Assembly: GCA_963811805.1 (NCBI GenBank)
Contig: CAWESU010000002.1
Coordinates: 248,001 to 312,000, forward strand
Reading direction: 5' to 3'
Origin: DAHUXN01 sp963811805
Lineage (GTDB): Bacteria > Acidobacteriota > Terriglobia > Acidiferrales > UBA7541
DNA: 64,000 bases
The notes below the pieces were generated by a model. That model worked only from the letters and a program-made list of their open reading frames with translations. It was not told the origin of the DNA and made no database searches. Shown here in pieces: positions 8,615 to 15,931 of the stretch; the stretch's first letter is position 1; every line of letters starts with the position of its first letter. The position numbers were made by a program, and so were the translations under genes.

Positions 8615-8961
8615 ACCTTCACTTCAAAGAAGCGCGCCATGATCGCCGCCGTTTGCTCCCAATCGCGTTTCTCCGCTTCCAGCAGTTTGCGCCCCGCGCG
8701 CGTCAGTCGGTAAAACCGCGCTCGGCGGTTGTTCTCCGAAGCGCCCCACTCGGACGCAATCGCGCCCTCCTGCTCCAGCTTCAAGAGCACCGGATAGAGC
8801 GAGCCTTGATTCACGGCCAACACGTCTCGGCTGATCTGCTCGATACGCCGGGCGATGCCGTAGCCGTGCAGCGGCCCCAGCACATCCAGAGTTTTGAGAA
8901 TCATCAACGCCAAGGTGCCCTGCAGCACGTCGCTTTTTTGCTTGCTCGAATTCGTCGTCAT
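8599..8961 (-). CDS. PadR-family transcriptional regulator (120 aa)
   Basis: Winged-helix repressor that typically autoregulates and controls a linked transporter. The core begins with L-Q-G-T-L-A-L-M-I-L-K-T-L, then L-H-G-Y-G-I-A-R-R-I, the recognition segment N-Q-G-S-L-Y-P-V-L and the wing with R-R-A-R-F-Y-R-L-T. A longer open frame reaches 9141, but the family starts at M-T-T-N-S, so the ATG at 8961 was chosen. The stop overlaps the start of the ADOP gene by four bases. A candidate promoter with nested inverted repeats lies directly upstream (8963-9006), fitting autoregulation. Confidence 0.92.
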   Translation of the reverse strand: MTTNSSKQKSDVLQGTLALMILKTLDVLGPLHGYGIARRIEQISRDVLAVNQGSLYPVLLKLEQEGAIASEWGASENNRRARFYRLTRAGRKLLEAEKRDWEQTAAIMARFFEVKVEDLP

Positions 8962-8962
8962 T

Positions 8963-9006
8963 TTGGTTTCCGACAGGAGTATGCCATGGTTCCATTGGGA
9001 AACCAA
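8963..9006 (-). promoter_or_regulatory. Candidate promoter/operator of the padR-ADOP operon
   Basis: Reading leftward, TTGGTT (9006-9001) and CATACT are separated by 17 bases, a plausible -35/-10 pair. The spacer contains the symmetric ATGG-AA-CCAT, and the whole site is enclosed by the 9-bp inverted repeat TTGGTTTCC (8963-8971) / GGAAACCAA (8998-9006). This placement suits PadR binding. It is inferred from sequence symmetry only. Confidence 0.5.
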
Positions 9007-9121
9007 CAGGTAATCTCGCGCACTCCAGAACGCTCGCCTCAGCCCCGGCGCCGTTTGAACGCTTCGCCCCGTGCTGCTAGAATCTCCCCCGAAGGATCGC
9101 ATCTCCGGGGAGACCGCGCAC

Positions 9122-10300
9122 ATGCCCGAAATTAAGGCCATTCAATCCGAACTTCGTTCTCAGAAACTCGACGGCTGGCTCTTCTACGATCATCACCATC
9201 GCGACGCTATCGCCGCGCGCATCCTCGGTCTGAATTCCAACGGCAAAGTCACGCGCCGCTGGTTCTATTTCATCCCCGCCAAAGGCGCGCCCTCGAAACT
9301 CGTTCATCGCATCGAAGCCGGCGGTCTCGACAGCCTCCCGGGACGCAAAATCGAATATTCCGGATGGGAGGAACTTCACAAAGGCCTCGGAAAAATTCTC
9401 CACGGCGCGAAATCTATCGCCATGCAATATTCGCCGCAAAACAACATTCCTTACATCGGTCTCGTCGATGCGGGCACCGTCGAACTCGTTCGCAAACTCG
9501 GCAAAAAAGTGCTCAGTTCCGCTGACCTCGTCCAGGAATTTGAAGCCGCGTGGACTCCCGAGCAGCTCGCCTCGCATCGCGCCGCTGGAGAAATCATCCA
9601 TCGCGTCACGCAAGAAGCTTTTTCACGCGCCGGCTCGTTCGTGCGCGAGAAAAAATCGCTCACCGAACATGATTTGCAGCAGTGGATGGCCGCCCAATTC
9701 CGCGCGCAGGGCGTGGTCGCGGACGGCGAACTCATCGTGGGCGTGGGCCGCAACGCCGGCAATCCCCATTACGAACCGCCGGCCACCGGCAGCGCGCCCA
9801 TTCGCGAAGGCGACTTGCTGCTGCTCGATATCTTCGGCAAACTCGACCGCCCCGACAGCGTCTATTACGACATCACCTGGATGGGCTACCTCGGTGCCTC
9901 CGTCCCCGCAAAATACGCCAAAATCTTCACCATCGTTCGCAGTGCCCGCGACGCCGCCGTCAACTTCGTACTCAATTCCGTTTCCGCCGGCCGCGAAATC
10001 CACGGCTGGGAAGTCGACCGCGCCTGCCGCGAAGTCATTCGCAAAGCCGGCTACGCCAAATATTTCACCCACCGCACCGGCCACAGCATCGGCCAGGACG
10101 TTCACGGCAACGGCGCCAACATGGATGGCCTCGAAACCCGCGACAATCGCCGCATCGTTCCGCATACCTGCTTCTCCATCGAGCCGGGAATTTATCTGCC
10201 TGAATTCGGCGTGCGCAGCGAGGTAAACGTCTACGTCGGCGACGGCAAAGCCGAAGTCACCGGCCCGATCCAGCAGGAGATCATCCCCATCCTCGCCTAG
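9122..10300 (+). CDS. M24-family Xaa-Pro aminopeptidase-like metallopeptidase (392 aa)
   Basis: Cytoplasmic peptidase of the pita-bread fold that removes N-terminal residues preceding proline (or a close relative such as a prolidase). The N-terminal domain contains L-D-G-W-L-F-Y-D. The catalytic domain has the five expected metal ligands: Asp in L-L-L-D-I-F-G, Asp in Y-Y-D-I-T-W, His in H-R-T-G-H-S-I-G, Glu in S-I-E-P-G-I-Y and Glu in R-S-E-V-N-V. The frame extends to 9071, but the ATG at 9122 has GGGGAG nine bases upstream and a normal family N-terminus. It is divergent from padR with 160 bases between. Confidence 0.9.
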   Translation: MPEIKAIQSELRSQKLDGWLFYDHHHRDAIAARILGLNSNGKVTRRWFYFIPAKGAPSKLVHRIEAGGLDSLPGRKIEYSGWEELHKGLGKILHGAKSIAMQYSPQNNIPYIGLVDAGTVELVRKLGKKVLSSADLVQEFEAAWTPEQLASHRAAGEIIHRVTQEAFSRAGSFVREKKSLTEHDLQQWMAAQFRAQGVVADGELIVGVGRNAGNPHYEPPATGSAPIREGDLLLLDIFGKLDRPDSVYYDITWMGYLGASVPAKYAKIFTIVRSARDAAVNFVLNSVSAGREIHGWEVDRACREVIRKAGYAKYFTHRTGHSIGQDVHGNGANMDGLETRDNRRIVPHTCFSIEPGIYLPEFGVRSEVNVYVGDGKAEVTGPIQQEIIPILA

Positions 10301-10361
10301 CGCGGGTTTCTGCGTCGTCACAGCTGCGCCGCGCCCGTGCGGTCTTGGAGGTTTCTTCTCA

Positions 10362-10392
10362 TCGCGCGTTTTAATCGCGTGAACTACTTCTC
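10362..10392 (+). repeat. Short dispersed element with CGCGCG-TTTTAAT-CGCG core (copy 2)
   Basis: Lies just ahead of the membrane-protein gene at 10404. It shares TTTCTTC, the CGCG-flanked T-rich centre and GAACTACTTCT with the elements at 5866-5895 and 12289-12319. Confidence 0.5.
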
Positions 10393-10403
10393 TGCGTCAT
10401 AGA

Positions 10404-10907
10404 ATGGTGTCCGTCATGGACGAAACCTCCGAACCGCGCGAAGCTCAGCCACCTGAGCCGGCCGTTCCGTCTCGCCCTGACGCCGCAGCTGCGCCCAACG
10501 CCGCTTCGCCCGCCTCCACGCCGCCCGCCTCCGAAAACGCCCCGTTCATCGCCTGGCTCGCCGCCGCGGCCGGCTGGTTCGTCCCCGGACTCGGCCACTT
10601 GCTCCTTCGCCGCTGGGGCCGCGCCGCCGCAATTTTCCTTTCCGTCGGCGCCATGGCCATCGCCGGCTACAGACTCCAAGGCCAGGTCTATTCCATTCGC
10701 ACTGGAGACGTCTACGGAACCCTGGGCCAGTGGGCCGAAATCGGCGCCGGCGCTTTCTATTTTCTCTGGCGCGTCCTCGAACCCGCCGGCGCAAATCTGG
10801 CGCGAGCCAGCGGCGACGTCGGCACGCGCCTGCTGGCCATGGCCGGCCTGCTGAATTTCCTATGCGTCGCCGACGCTTTCGAAATCGCCCGCCGCGCTAA
10901 GTCTTGA
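10404..10907 (+). CDS. Membrane protein with Pro/Ala-rich N-terminus (167 aa)
   Basis: Function unknown. I believe it belongs to an acidobacterial DUF (DUF6677-like), which is not certain. The first 45 residues are Pro/Ala/Glu-rich and disordered, followed by hydrophobic segments at about 48-64 (with P-G-L-G-H-L-L-L, a motif also seen in TM2-type proteins), 72-86, 105-122 and a final one before the C-terminus A-R-R-A-K-S. An internal ATG at 10416 is an equally good start, and no strong ribosome site is visible for either. A second, truncated coding copy of its last ~17 codons lies 1.3 kb downstream at 12151-12211. Confidence 0.75.
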   Translation: MVSVMDETSEPREAQPPEPAVPSRPDAAAAPNAASPASTPPASENAPFIAWLAAAAGWFVPGLGHLLLRRWGRAAAIFLSVGAMAIAGYRLQGQVYSIRTGDVYGTLGQWAEIGAGAFYFLWRVLEPAGANLARASGDVGTRLLAMAGLLNFLCVADAFEIARRAKS

Positions 10908-11068
10908 CCACCATTGCCGATCCGCGGGCCAGGCGCCTTGCCACCGAAAAGTGCAGACTGTTGCACAAACACTCTAAAGACCTGCGCATCCTGCTGTCTC
11001 CCAACGAACTGCATGGGCCTTGGCGTCAATCCGTCCATTCCGCATTCGCTTTTCTCATAGCTCGGCAC

Positions 11069-11160
11069 GTTTAGATGCGCCAAGTACCCTTTTGTTTTGT
11101 ATGATTTGGTTGTTTAGATGCCGTACAGAAACAAATTAGAAGAATCTTAGGCCAAGTACC
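11069..11160 (+). promoter_or_regulatory. Direct repeats, candidate upstream activator sites
   Basis: GTTTAGATGC occurs at 11069-11078 and 11112-11121, and GCCAAGTACC at 11079-11088 and 11151-11160. The repeats sit 20-110 bases above a sigma-54-like promoter, where bound activators normally lie. The activator is unknown. Confidence 0.45.
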
Positions 11161-11177
11161 GGTCCGTTTTGGAACTA

Positions 11178-11193
11178 CGGTACTCCATTTGCA
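11178..11193 (+). promoter_or_regulatory. Candidate sigma-54 promoter of the PEP-CTERM gene
   Basis: The string cGGtACtccatTTGCA aligns with the -24/-12 consensus TGGCACG-N4-TTGCA: GG at 11179-11180, GC at 11191-11192, exactly ten bases between. Transcription would begin near 11204, giving a 5' leader of about 53 bases before the ATG at 11257. PEP-CTERM genes are known in other bacteria to be controlled by sigma-54 and the PrsK/PrsR system. Confidence 0.55.
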
Positions 11194-11256
11194 CGCTACC
11201 TGTCAGAGGCGGGTGGTTACTACTCTGGTTGCCCGACCCAGGAGAACGAGCCGGAT

Positions 11257-12075
11257 ATGAAACAACACGCAAATTTCGGAAGCAGAATGTTTCAGCTAGC
11301 TATGGGGATTTTTTTCCTCGGCATGATGTTTTTCGTGGCGCTACCACGTGCCAGCGCCAGCAGCGTGACGATCACTTATTACACGATTGCCTCGAATGAC
11401 CCTGACGCCAACCACTTGGCCGGCGGCGTATATAACAACGAAGTGCAAAACAGTCTTGGACCGGACGGCCTGCCTGTATTGAACACGCCTGCCTACGGTT
11501 GCACCTCGGGCTGCTACAATCCGATTGGCGCGCCGGGCAACGTTGTCGCGAGCGGAGCAGGCGCCGGTGAGATTACCTACTGGGATCCTTCGCTCAACCC
11601 CTACGTCACCGAAACCGGCACCGGCACCGTGTCATTGCCTTTCAGCGTTCCTTCGAACTTCTTTCCACCGAACGGAACGGGCTCCTTCGACGGCGGGAGT
11701 AACGGCTACCAGGCCGCGGTACTCTCCGGCAATTTGATCGTTCCGGCCCATACCTCGGAGACCATTTCATTCAACATCGGTGCCGACGACATGGCTTTCG
11801 CCTTCCTGAACGGCCAGGTCGTTTGCGATCTCGGTGGCGTGCACGCCTCCACAGCGGGTACCTGCGTGTCGCCGATGGTCCTGACCTCGGGCACCTACAA
11901 CCTGGAAGTGTTTTTCGTCGACATCAATCAAGTTCAGGCTGGCCTGACCTTCGGCATCAACACCTCGGGCATCACTACAACGCCTACCAGCTCCACTCCG
12001 GAACCGGGGACCCTCACGTTGCTCGGTCTCGGACTGGCGGCCATCGGCCTCGCGGCACTGCGCAAGGCTGTCTAG
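11257..12075 (+). CDS. PEP-CTERM sorting-domain exported protein (272 aa)
   Basis: Exported protein with a signal sequence (about residues 1-35, cleavage after A-S-A) and a C-terminal PEP-CTERM sorting tail: T-P-E-P-G-T, a hydrophobic helix of about 17 residues and a basic end (R-K-A-V). Such tails are recognised by exosortases, which transfer the protein to the envelope or matrix. No exosortase is in this window. The body (residues 36-245) is rich in Gly, Ser, Thr and Asn, with Cys pairs (C-T-S-G-C). Its function is unknown. ATG at 11257 follows AGGAG at 11240-11244 with long spacing, and an internal ATG at 11287 is possible. A sigma-54 promoter precedes it and a terminator follows 26 bases after the stop, so it is a self-contained transcription unit. 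Confidence 0.9.
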   Translation: MKQHANFGSRMFQLAMGIFFLGMMFFVALPRASASSVTITYYTIASNDPDANHLAGGVYNNEVQNSLGPDGLPVLNTPAYGCTSGCYNPIGAPGNVVASGAGAGEITYWDPSLNPYVTETGTGTVSLPFSVPSNFFPPNGTGSFDGGSNGYQAAVLSGNLIVPAHTSETISFNIGADDMAFAFLNGQVVCDLGGVHASTAGTCVSPMVLTSGTYNLEVFFVDINQVQAGLTFGINTSGITTTPTSSTPEPGTLTLLGLGLAAIGLAALRKAV

Positions 12076-12100
12076 ACGTTACCGATCCTCGATTTGGTCA

Positions 12101-12133
12101 AAAGCCCCGGACTCGTTCCGGGGCTTTTTGTTT
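12101..12133 (+). terminator. Rho-independent terminator of the PEP-CTERM gene
   Basis: Perfect 10-bp stem AAAGCCCCGG / CCGGGGCTTT with a 7-base loop (12111-12117), followed by a T-rich tail (TTGTTT). Confidence 0.85.
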
Positions 12134-12150
12134 CTGCAAACTGGTCCCCG

Positions 12151-12211
12151 CCCGCTGACTCTTCTCTGCGTCGTCGACGCCTTCGAAATTGCCCGTCGCG
12201 CCAAATCCTAA
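12151..12211 (+). pseudogene. C-terminal remnant of a second membrane-protein gene
   Basis: Encodes L-C-V-V-D-A-F-E-I-A-R-R-A-K-S and a stop, matching the end of the protein at 10404-10907 except for one residue. Over the last 15 codons the DNA differs almost only at silent third positions, so both copies were once under protein-level selection. The rest of this copy is missing. The PEP-CTERM unit occupies the place where it would lie. Confidence 0.7.
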
Positions 12212-12288
12212 TCCGCGCCTTCGCGCATCAGCTGCGGGTTTCCGCGGCGGCCTTCAAATTCCGCGGATTTTCTTCCTGACAGATTCCT

Positions 12289-12319
12289 GTCGCGCGTTTC
12301 ACCCGCGCGAAGTATTCTT
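12289..12319 (+). repeat. Short dispersed element with CGCGCG-TTTCACC-CGCGC core (copy 3)
   Basis: Shares the CGCG-flanked T-rich centre and GAAGTATTCTT with the copies at 10362-10392 and 5866-5895. It lies in the leader of the small membrane protein at 12384. Confidence 0.5.
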
Positions 12320-12383
12320 TTCCCCGTCGCGCGCTCGCACCGTCGCGCATTGCAGCCAGTCTCGTGAAGGAGGACCACCCGAA

Positions 12384-12560
12384 TTGCCTCTCGGCCAATT
12401 TCCCGCCTTGCTTCTCTGCGCCCTGCTCATCTCCGTCGTCTTCGCCTGCGTCTTCCAACGCACCGCCAAAGAACGTTTCCTCGCCGCCCTCCGCTACTTC
12501 CTCATTCTCGTCATTCTTTCCCTCGCCGTCGCCTGGCTCATGTACCCGCTCTCCCACTGA
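12384..12560 (+). CDS. Small membrane protein (58 aa), TTG start
   Basis: Not recognised. The frame has a very strong ribosome site (AAGGAGGA at 12367-12374) nine bases before a TTG at 12384. The product has two hydrophobic helices (about residues 8-22 and 36-52) separated by a basic loop with Q-R-T-A-K-E-R-F, ending P-L-S-H. It follows the remnant of the second membrane-protein gene, so the ancestral order was probably membrane protein then this gene. Confidence 0.6.
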   Translation: MPLGQFPALLLCALLISVVFACVFQRTAKERFLAALRYFLILVILSLAVAWLMYPLSH

Positions 12561-12791
12561 GCCGCCGCCAGCGCCGGCGCTGACGCCAACGCCACCAACC
12601 TGCGCGCCGTCAGCTCCCGCCTCCGGCCGTTCTTCCGCCGCCTTCTTCGCCGCCGCCGTCGCGTCTGCGGCGTCCGGCTTCTTGGCCGCATGCGCCGGCG
12701 CGTGCGTCTGCTCCGCCTCTGGCTTCTTCGCTCCCGCCGCGCTCATGCTTGGCATTATAGACAAAGCCTCTCGATTCGGTCAGACCCATCC

Positions 12792-13514
12792 TCACTCCCA
12801 CCCCGCCGGCGGCCGCAGCACGATCTGCCCGCCGCGCAGCTCGTACGCATGCAGGGTCGGCCCCGGACAGTCCTTGCTCCCACTCTCGCCCTTCGAATAA
12901 TCCGTGTTCGTCACTTTGTTATTCTTCAAATCCAGCCACAGGTGATGCGCCAACCCGCACGGCCCCTCATCGAAATCCGACGCCACGATGCCCTTATCCG
13001 TCCACGTCGCCACGTAATAATTGAAGAACCCCGCCCGCAGCACGCCCTCCGGCGACACGCTCGCCTGAAACACTCCGCACGTATTGTTGTACTCCGTGCA
13101 TTCGATCTCCACTGCCACCGGAGAGAGCGGCCGCTTGTCCTTGCTCGCGTCCGTCAATTCCCAGAATCCCTCCGTGGACACATATCCGAGCTTCTCGTCG
13201 TGGTCGATCTTGAGCGCCGCGCTCACCTTCACCCACCTCGACGCCCCGCCTGCGTGCGCCTCGCCACGCTGAACTTCGTCATCCCGCCCGTCGCCTATGT
13301 TGTCATTCCGAGCGAGGATGCGACCAGCATCCGACGAGGAACCTGCTGTTGCATCCTGGCTTCCGCCTTGCGCTTGCCTGTGCTCGGCATAGATCCGTTC
13401 GCCACGGATGCCGTCGGCATGAACGGCCCTGACGCCGCTCCGCGCCCGCCCAACTCCATAACCCGCCACTCCCGCCGCCAGCACCATCACCGCTCCCGCC
13501 ACTCTGCTCCGCAT
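12792..13514 (-). CDS. Exported hypothetical protein with repeat-derived linker (240 aa)
   Basis: Function unknown. ATG at 13514 (M-R-S-R-V) gives a signal-anchor-like hydrophobic N-terminus. Residues about 95-240 form the conserved-looking domain, with F-W-E-L-T-D, E-C-T-E-Y-N-N-T-C, a late C-G-L-A-H-H-L-W and K-D-C-P-G-P-T-L-H, so four or more cysteines that could form disulphides outside the cytoplasm. The linker (about residues 45-90) is encoded partly by a dispersed palindromic repeat (13300-13350) that keeps the frame open, which suggests in-frame insertion of the repeat. It is the first of two minus-strand genes; the gap to 13543 is 28 bases. Confidence 0.7.
   Translation of the reverse strand: MRSRVAGAVMVLAAGVAGYGVGRARSGVRAVHADGIRGERIYAEHRQAQGGSQDATAGSSSDAGRILARNDNIGDGRDDEVQRGEAHAGGASRWVKVSAALKIDHDEKLGYVSTEGFWELTDASKDKRPLSPVAVEIECTEYNNTCGVFQASVSPEGVLRAGFFNYYVATWTDKGIVASDFDEGPCGLAHHLWLDLKNNKVTNTDYSKGESGSKDCPGPTLHAYELRGGQIVLRPPAGWE
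13300..13350 (+). repeat. Dispersed palindromic repeat, TTGTCATTCCGA ... CTGCTGTT type
   Basis: Begins TTGTCATTCCGA, contains the hairpin GGATGC-GACCA-GCATCC (13317-13333) and ends GAGGAACCTGCTGTT. The inverted copy at 17069-17127 has the same two ends with a different central hairpin, as expected of a non-coding mobile repeat family. Here it lies inside a reading frame. Confidence 0.65.
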
Positions 13515-13542
13515 CGAGGCGCCCTCCACACCTACCTCCGAT

Positions 13543-14358
13543 TTACATTTCCCCCTCCACGTTGCCCCGCATTCCGGCAGTGCGCTCGATCTGCGAGAAA
13601 GTGCTTTGCTTCGGGCGATTAGAAATGTGTTCGGATTTTTGTTTTGTGTGAGTTACGTCGATTTCTAATCGCGGCGGGGTCTGGCGATTAGAGTTCTGGG
13701 GCGTGGACGCCTGAGGCTCGACGCTGGAAACCGGCGAAGGCTGCTGAGTTGGCGGATTAGCGATGGATAGCTCGGTGCGGGATATGACGACGTGAGACGT
13801 GGTGGGCTCGACCCATTGGCCGCGCTCGTTGATGCAAGCGACAGTGCGGGCGGCGCGAAGGATGGCGAAGGGAGACGGAGACTCGATGTAGTCGACGTGT
13901 TCGAGGACTTTTTCGATGGCCATGGAAAGGTTCTGGCGACGACGAACATCGAGGCCAGTAGCTCGCGCATGGCGGTAGATGGTTGTTTCGGAGCTTATGC
14001 CGTAAGCGTCCATGAGCCAGCTTGCTTTGCACCAATCGATGAAATCAGTTTCGATGACTTCGCGCTTGGGATGGCGGCAGATCTGGCATTTACGAGCGTG
14101 GCGCTGGGGATCAAGGGAACGACGAGGAGCGGAACGCTTTCGTGCGATGCGAGGTGCTGTGCGCGGAGCGGTCCGGGACGCGGGCGCGTTTCCTCGTTCG
14201 CCCTGAAGTGGCGGCAGGGAAGAGGGAGCCGACGCTGCGAGCCTTTTGATGCGATTGCGAAGAATGACAGCCTGGGCGATGAGTGTTTCGTTGGATTTTT
14301 CAACGGCTGATTTCGATGCGACGGAAGACGGAACATGCGAGGCTGGCCTGGGAGCCAT
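13543..14358 (-). CDS. Putative DNA-binding protein with Cys-rich motif and HTH (271 aa)
   Basis: Not firmly recognised. The first ~85 residues are basic and Arg/Pro-rich. Then comes a compact zinc-finger-like C-Q-I-C-R-H-P, a segment resembling a helix-turn-helix (S-W-L-M-D-A-Y-G-I-S-S-E-T-T-I-Y-R-H), and a helical region with I-E-K-V-L-E-H-V-D-Y-I-E. The last 80 residues are low-complexity Pro/Gln/Ser. Similar Cys-plus-HTH layouts occur in small-terminase-like or repeat-associated proteins of acidobacteria, so a DNA-binding role is an inference. ATG at 14358 is the first start. It lies just outside the left end of the tRNA-bounded island. Confidence 0.65.
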   Translation of the reverse strand: MAPRPASHVPSSVASKSAVEKSNETLIAQAVILRNRIKRLAASAPSSLPPLQGERGNAPASRTAPRTAPRIARKRSAPRRSLDPQRHARKCQICRHPKREVIETDFIDWCKASWLMDAYGISSETTIYRHARATGLDVRRRQNLSMAIEKVLEHVDYIESPSPFAILRAARTVACINERGQWVEPTTSHVVISRTELSIANPPTQQPSPVSSVEPQASTPQNSNRQTPPRLEIDVTHTKQKSEHISNRPKQSTFSQIERTAGMRGNVEGEM

Positions 14359-14481
14359 GTAAGATTCTCCTGAAGATAGATTTAAGTGTTAGCGAGTGGC
14401 CGTTCACCGGTAGGGTCGCGCGCGGCGAAAGAGGAAGAATGCCTCGCACCGAGAGACAGTGTAGTTCATTGTAAGGTAAAG

Positions 14482-14946
14482 TCAACAGGTATTTAATAAG
14501 GGCCACTTGTGGCCCTTATGAGGAGGCAAGCTGGCGCGCCACTGCGGAATGATGATTTGAAAAACAACGCATAATGCGTGAGGATAACGGTGGCTTCGGC
14601 GGATGGTTGGAAAGAAGGCAGTGGAGCCGCGGGGCGGACTTGAACCGTCGACCCGCCGTTTACGAAATGAACGGAAAGGTATACGGGTACTATTTGGACC
14701 GAGTACGGATACGCTATCCACAGCGGCTTTGGCGCTGATTGCGATTTCCTGCGCCGCCTTTTCCATCGCAACAGTCAACCGAGCCGCTTCAGCTACAGAA
14801 CGCTCCATCGATTTCGATTGCGCGATAGACTCTGCGATTAGTTTATCGGTTTGCCCTCCGGATTTTCTCATTTCTCCGACTTGGTCTCTGATCGTGCGCA
14901 AGGTCCGGAGCGCAGCGAGCACGCCAAAGAATGTGATGATTGTCAA
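14482..14946 (-). CDS. Truncated membrane-anchored coiled-coil protein running into the att copy
   Basis: Residues 1-13 look like the end of a membrane helix, followed by R-T-L-R-T-I-R-D-Q-V-G-E-M-R-K and a helical coiled-coil to about residue 80. From residue ~98 the frame reads through the tRNA-Thr fragment at 14622-14666 (R-V-D-G-S-S-P-P-R-G is its conceptual translation) and into unrelated DNA. The natural gene therefore probably ended differently and was fused to this tail when the island inserted or decayed. Start is a TTG just after an in-frame stop, so the N-terminus may also be incomplete. Confidence 0.4.
   Translation of the reverse strand: MTIITFFGVLAALRTLRTIRDQVGEMRKSGGQTDKLIAESIAQSKSMERSVAEAARLTVAMEKAAQEIAISAKAAVDSVSVLGPNSTRIPFRSFRKRRVDGSSPPRGSTAFFPTIRRSHRYPHALCVVFQIIIPQWRASLPPHKGHKWPLLNTC
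14496..14519. terminator. Perfect 11-bp inverted repeat at the island's left edge
   Basis: ATAAGGGCCAC (14496-14506) and GTGGCCCTTAT (14509-14519) form a long hairpin with a 2-base loop. Neither side has a strong T-run, so it may be a bidirectional terminator or a protein-binding palindrome. It sits about 100 bases left of the att-like repeat. Confidence 0.5.
14622..14666 (-). repeat. Partial tRNA-Thr 3' half, candidate attachment site copy
   Basis: 45 bases that match the intact tRNA-Thr gene (16913-16957) at 43 positions, from the encoded CCA through the T arm and variable loop into the anticodon loop. Same orientation as the intact gene, 2291 bases away. This is the arrangement left by integration at the 3' end of a tRNA gene. 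Confidence 0.85.
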
Positions 14947-15073
14947 GGCACAACTTGCCCAGAAATATCAGTCCAAGATGGCCAATTCGTCAGTTCGATG
15001 AATTTCATCGTTTTGGTGTCTTCTTTCGCTCTCGCTCCAGGAATTCGGCGATGGTTTTTCGGATCAGGGCTCT

Positions 15074-15910
15074 TTACTGCTTCGGCTTATCGGGCGCCGG
15101 AATCTTGGCGAGGATGCCGAGGATTTTGTAGGTTTCAACTCCCATCGTTGATCCGTCCATCGAATCACTCCACACCAGCCTTGCGTTGTCTTGGTCGAAC
15201 TCAGCCTGAACATCATCGGTAAGAGGCCCGCGGCAACTGCGCTGCTGATTTGAACCGTCGGGCGACGGGCGGCTGTCGCAATTCACTACGACCATACGGC
15301 CATCCGGCAGAAGCAGCGACAGGGTTGCACCTGACACATTGTAATCCACGGTGTGAGAATCGGCGCTCACCGTCGAACAGTTGGCCGTGCCAAGTCCCCA
15401 AGCATTCGCAGTCGTGGTTGTTCCAGTACTGTTTGCCGTGGCGTTTCCAGAGGCAAAGCCGCCGCAATTGGATACCGCGTACCCAGGAACGGTGTACTCG
15501 TAATGGGAGGAGTTGGACTCCTTGCTTGCGATGTGCGTGGAGAAAAATTGTGCGGGCTGGGAATCGGCAATCTTGAACTTGATTGTAACGTGCTTGCCCG
15601 TCCCCGTGTTCTCGGCGGAAAGTATCATGTTGTTTCCGTCAACCTCCGCCTTGAATATGTGCCCTTCGATGAGAGGGAGACAATCGCCATGCCACGCTCC
15701 CAGCCTTTGCGTTCTTTCGCAAGTGATTCGATACAAGGTGGCCTTTGTTGCAACAAGTGAAATCACAGACAAACGCGCTGGCTTCCAGGCAGTGAGTGGC
15801 TGGAAGTGCGACTCCGAGGAAAGTGCAAGGACCTGCACAGATTGCTTGTCCTGCCCAAACGCGGGCAGCATCACCGCCAGCACCGCAATCAACAATATCG
15901 CCTTCCTCAT
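15074..15910 (-). CDS. Exported hypothetical protein (278 aa)
   Basis: Not recognised. Signal peptide at residues 1-19 (M-R-K-A-I-L-L-I-A-V-L-A-V-M-L-P-A-F-G-Q). The mature part has a beta-rich N-terminal half with two Cys (I-T-C-E-R-T, H-G-D-C-L-P), a Ser/Thr/Gly/Asn-rich centre (G-N-A-T-A-N-S-T-G-T-T-T-T) and a further Cys pair (V-V-N-C-D and R-S-C-R-G). This suggests a disulphide-bonded envelope or secreted protein. It is the main cargo gene of the tRNA-bounded island and lies 21 bases downstream of the toxin gene on the same strand. Confidence 0.65.
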   Translation of the reverse strand: MRKAILLIAVLAVMLPAFGQDKQSVQVLALSSESHFQPLTAWKPARLSVISLVATKATLYRITCERTQRLGAWHGDCLPLIEGHIFKAEVDGNNMILSAENTGTGKHVTIKFKIADSQPAQFFSTHIASKESNSSHYEYTVPGYAVSNCGGFASGNATANSTGTTTTANAWGLGTANCSTVSADSHTVDYNVSGATLSLLLPDGRMVVVNCDSRPSPDGSNQQRSCRGPLTDDVQAEFDQDNARLVWSDSMDGSTMGVETYKILGILAKIPAPDKPKQ

Positions 15911-15931
15911 GTTCTCCCTGTCACTTCTGGA

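Larger units (their letters stand above)
10908..11256 (+). other. Intergenic control region upstream of the PEP-CTERM gene
   Basis: This 349-base stretch has no gene. It is AT-richer than its surroundings and contains two pairs of perfect 10-bp direct repeats (GTTTAGATGC at 11069 and 11112; GCCAAGTACC at 11079 and 11151) followed by a candidate sigma-54 promoter at 11178-11193. Confidence 0.6.

Noticed and set aside
12228..12764. 178-aa minus-strand frame, Ala/Lys/Pro-rich, resembling an H1-like tail
   Set aside because: It overlaps the small membrane gene with a strong ribosome site on the other strand, and its downstream half is plainly the complement of that gene. The first 60 residues could be coding but have no support.
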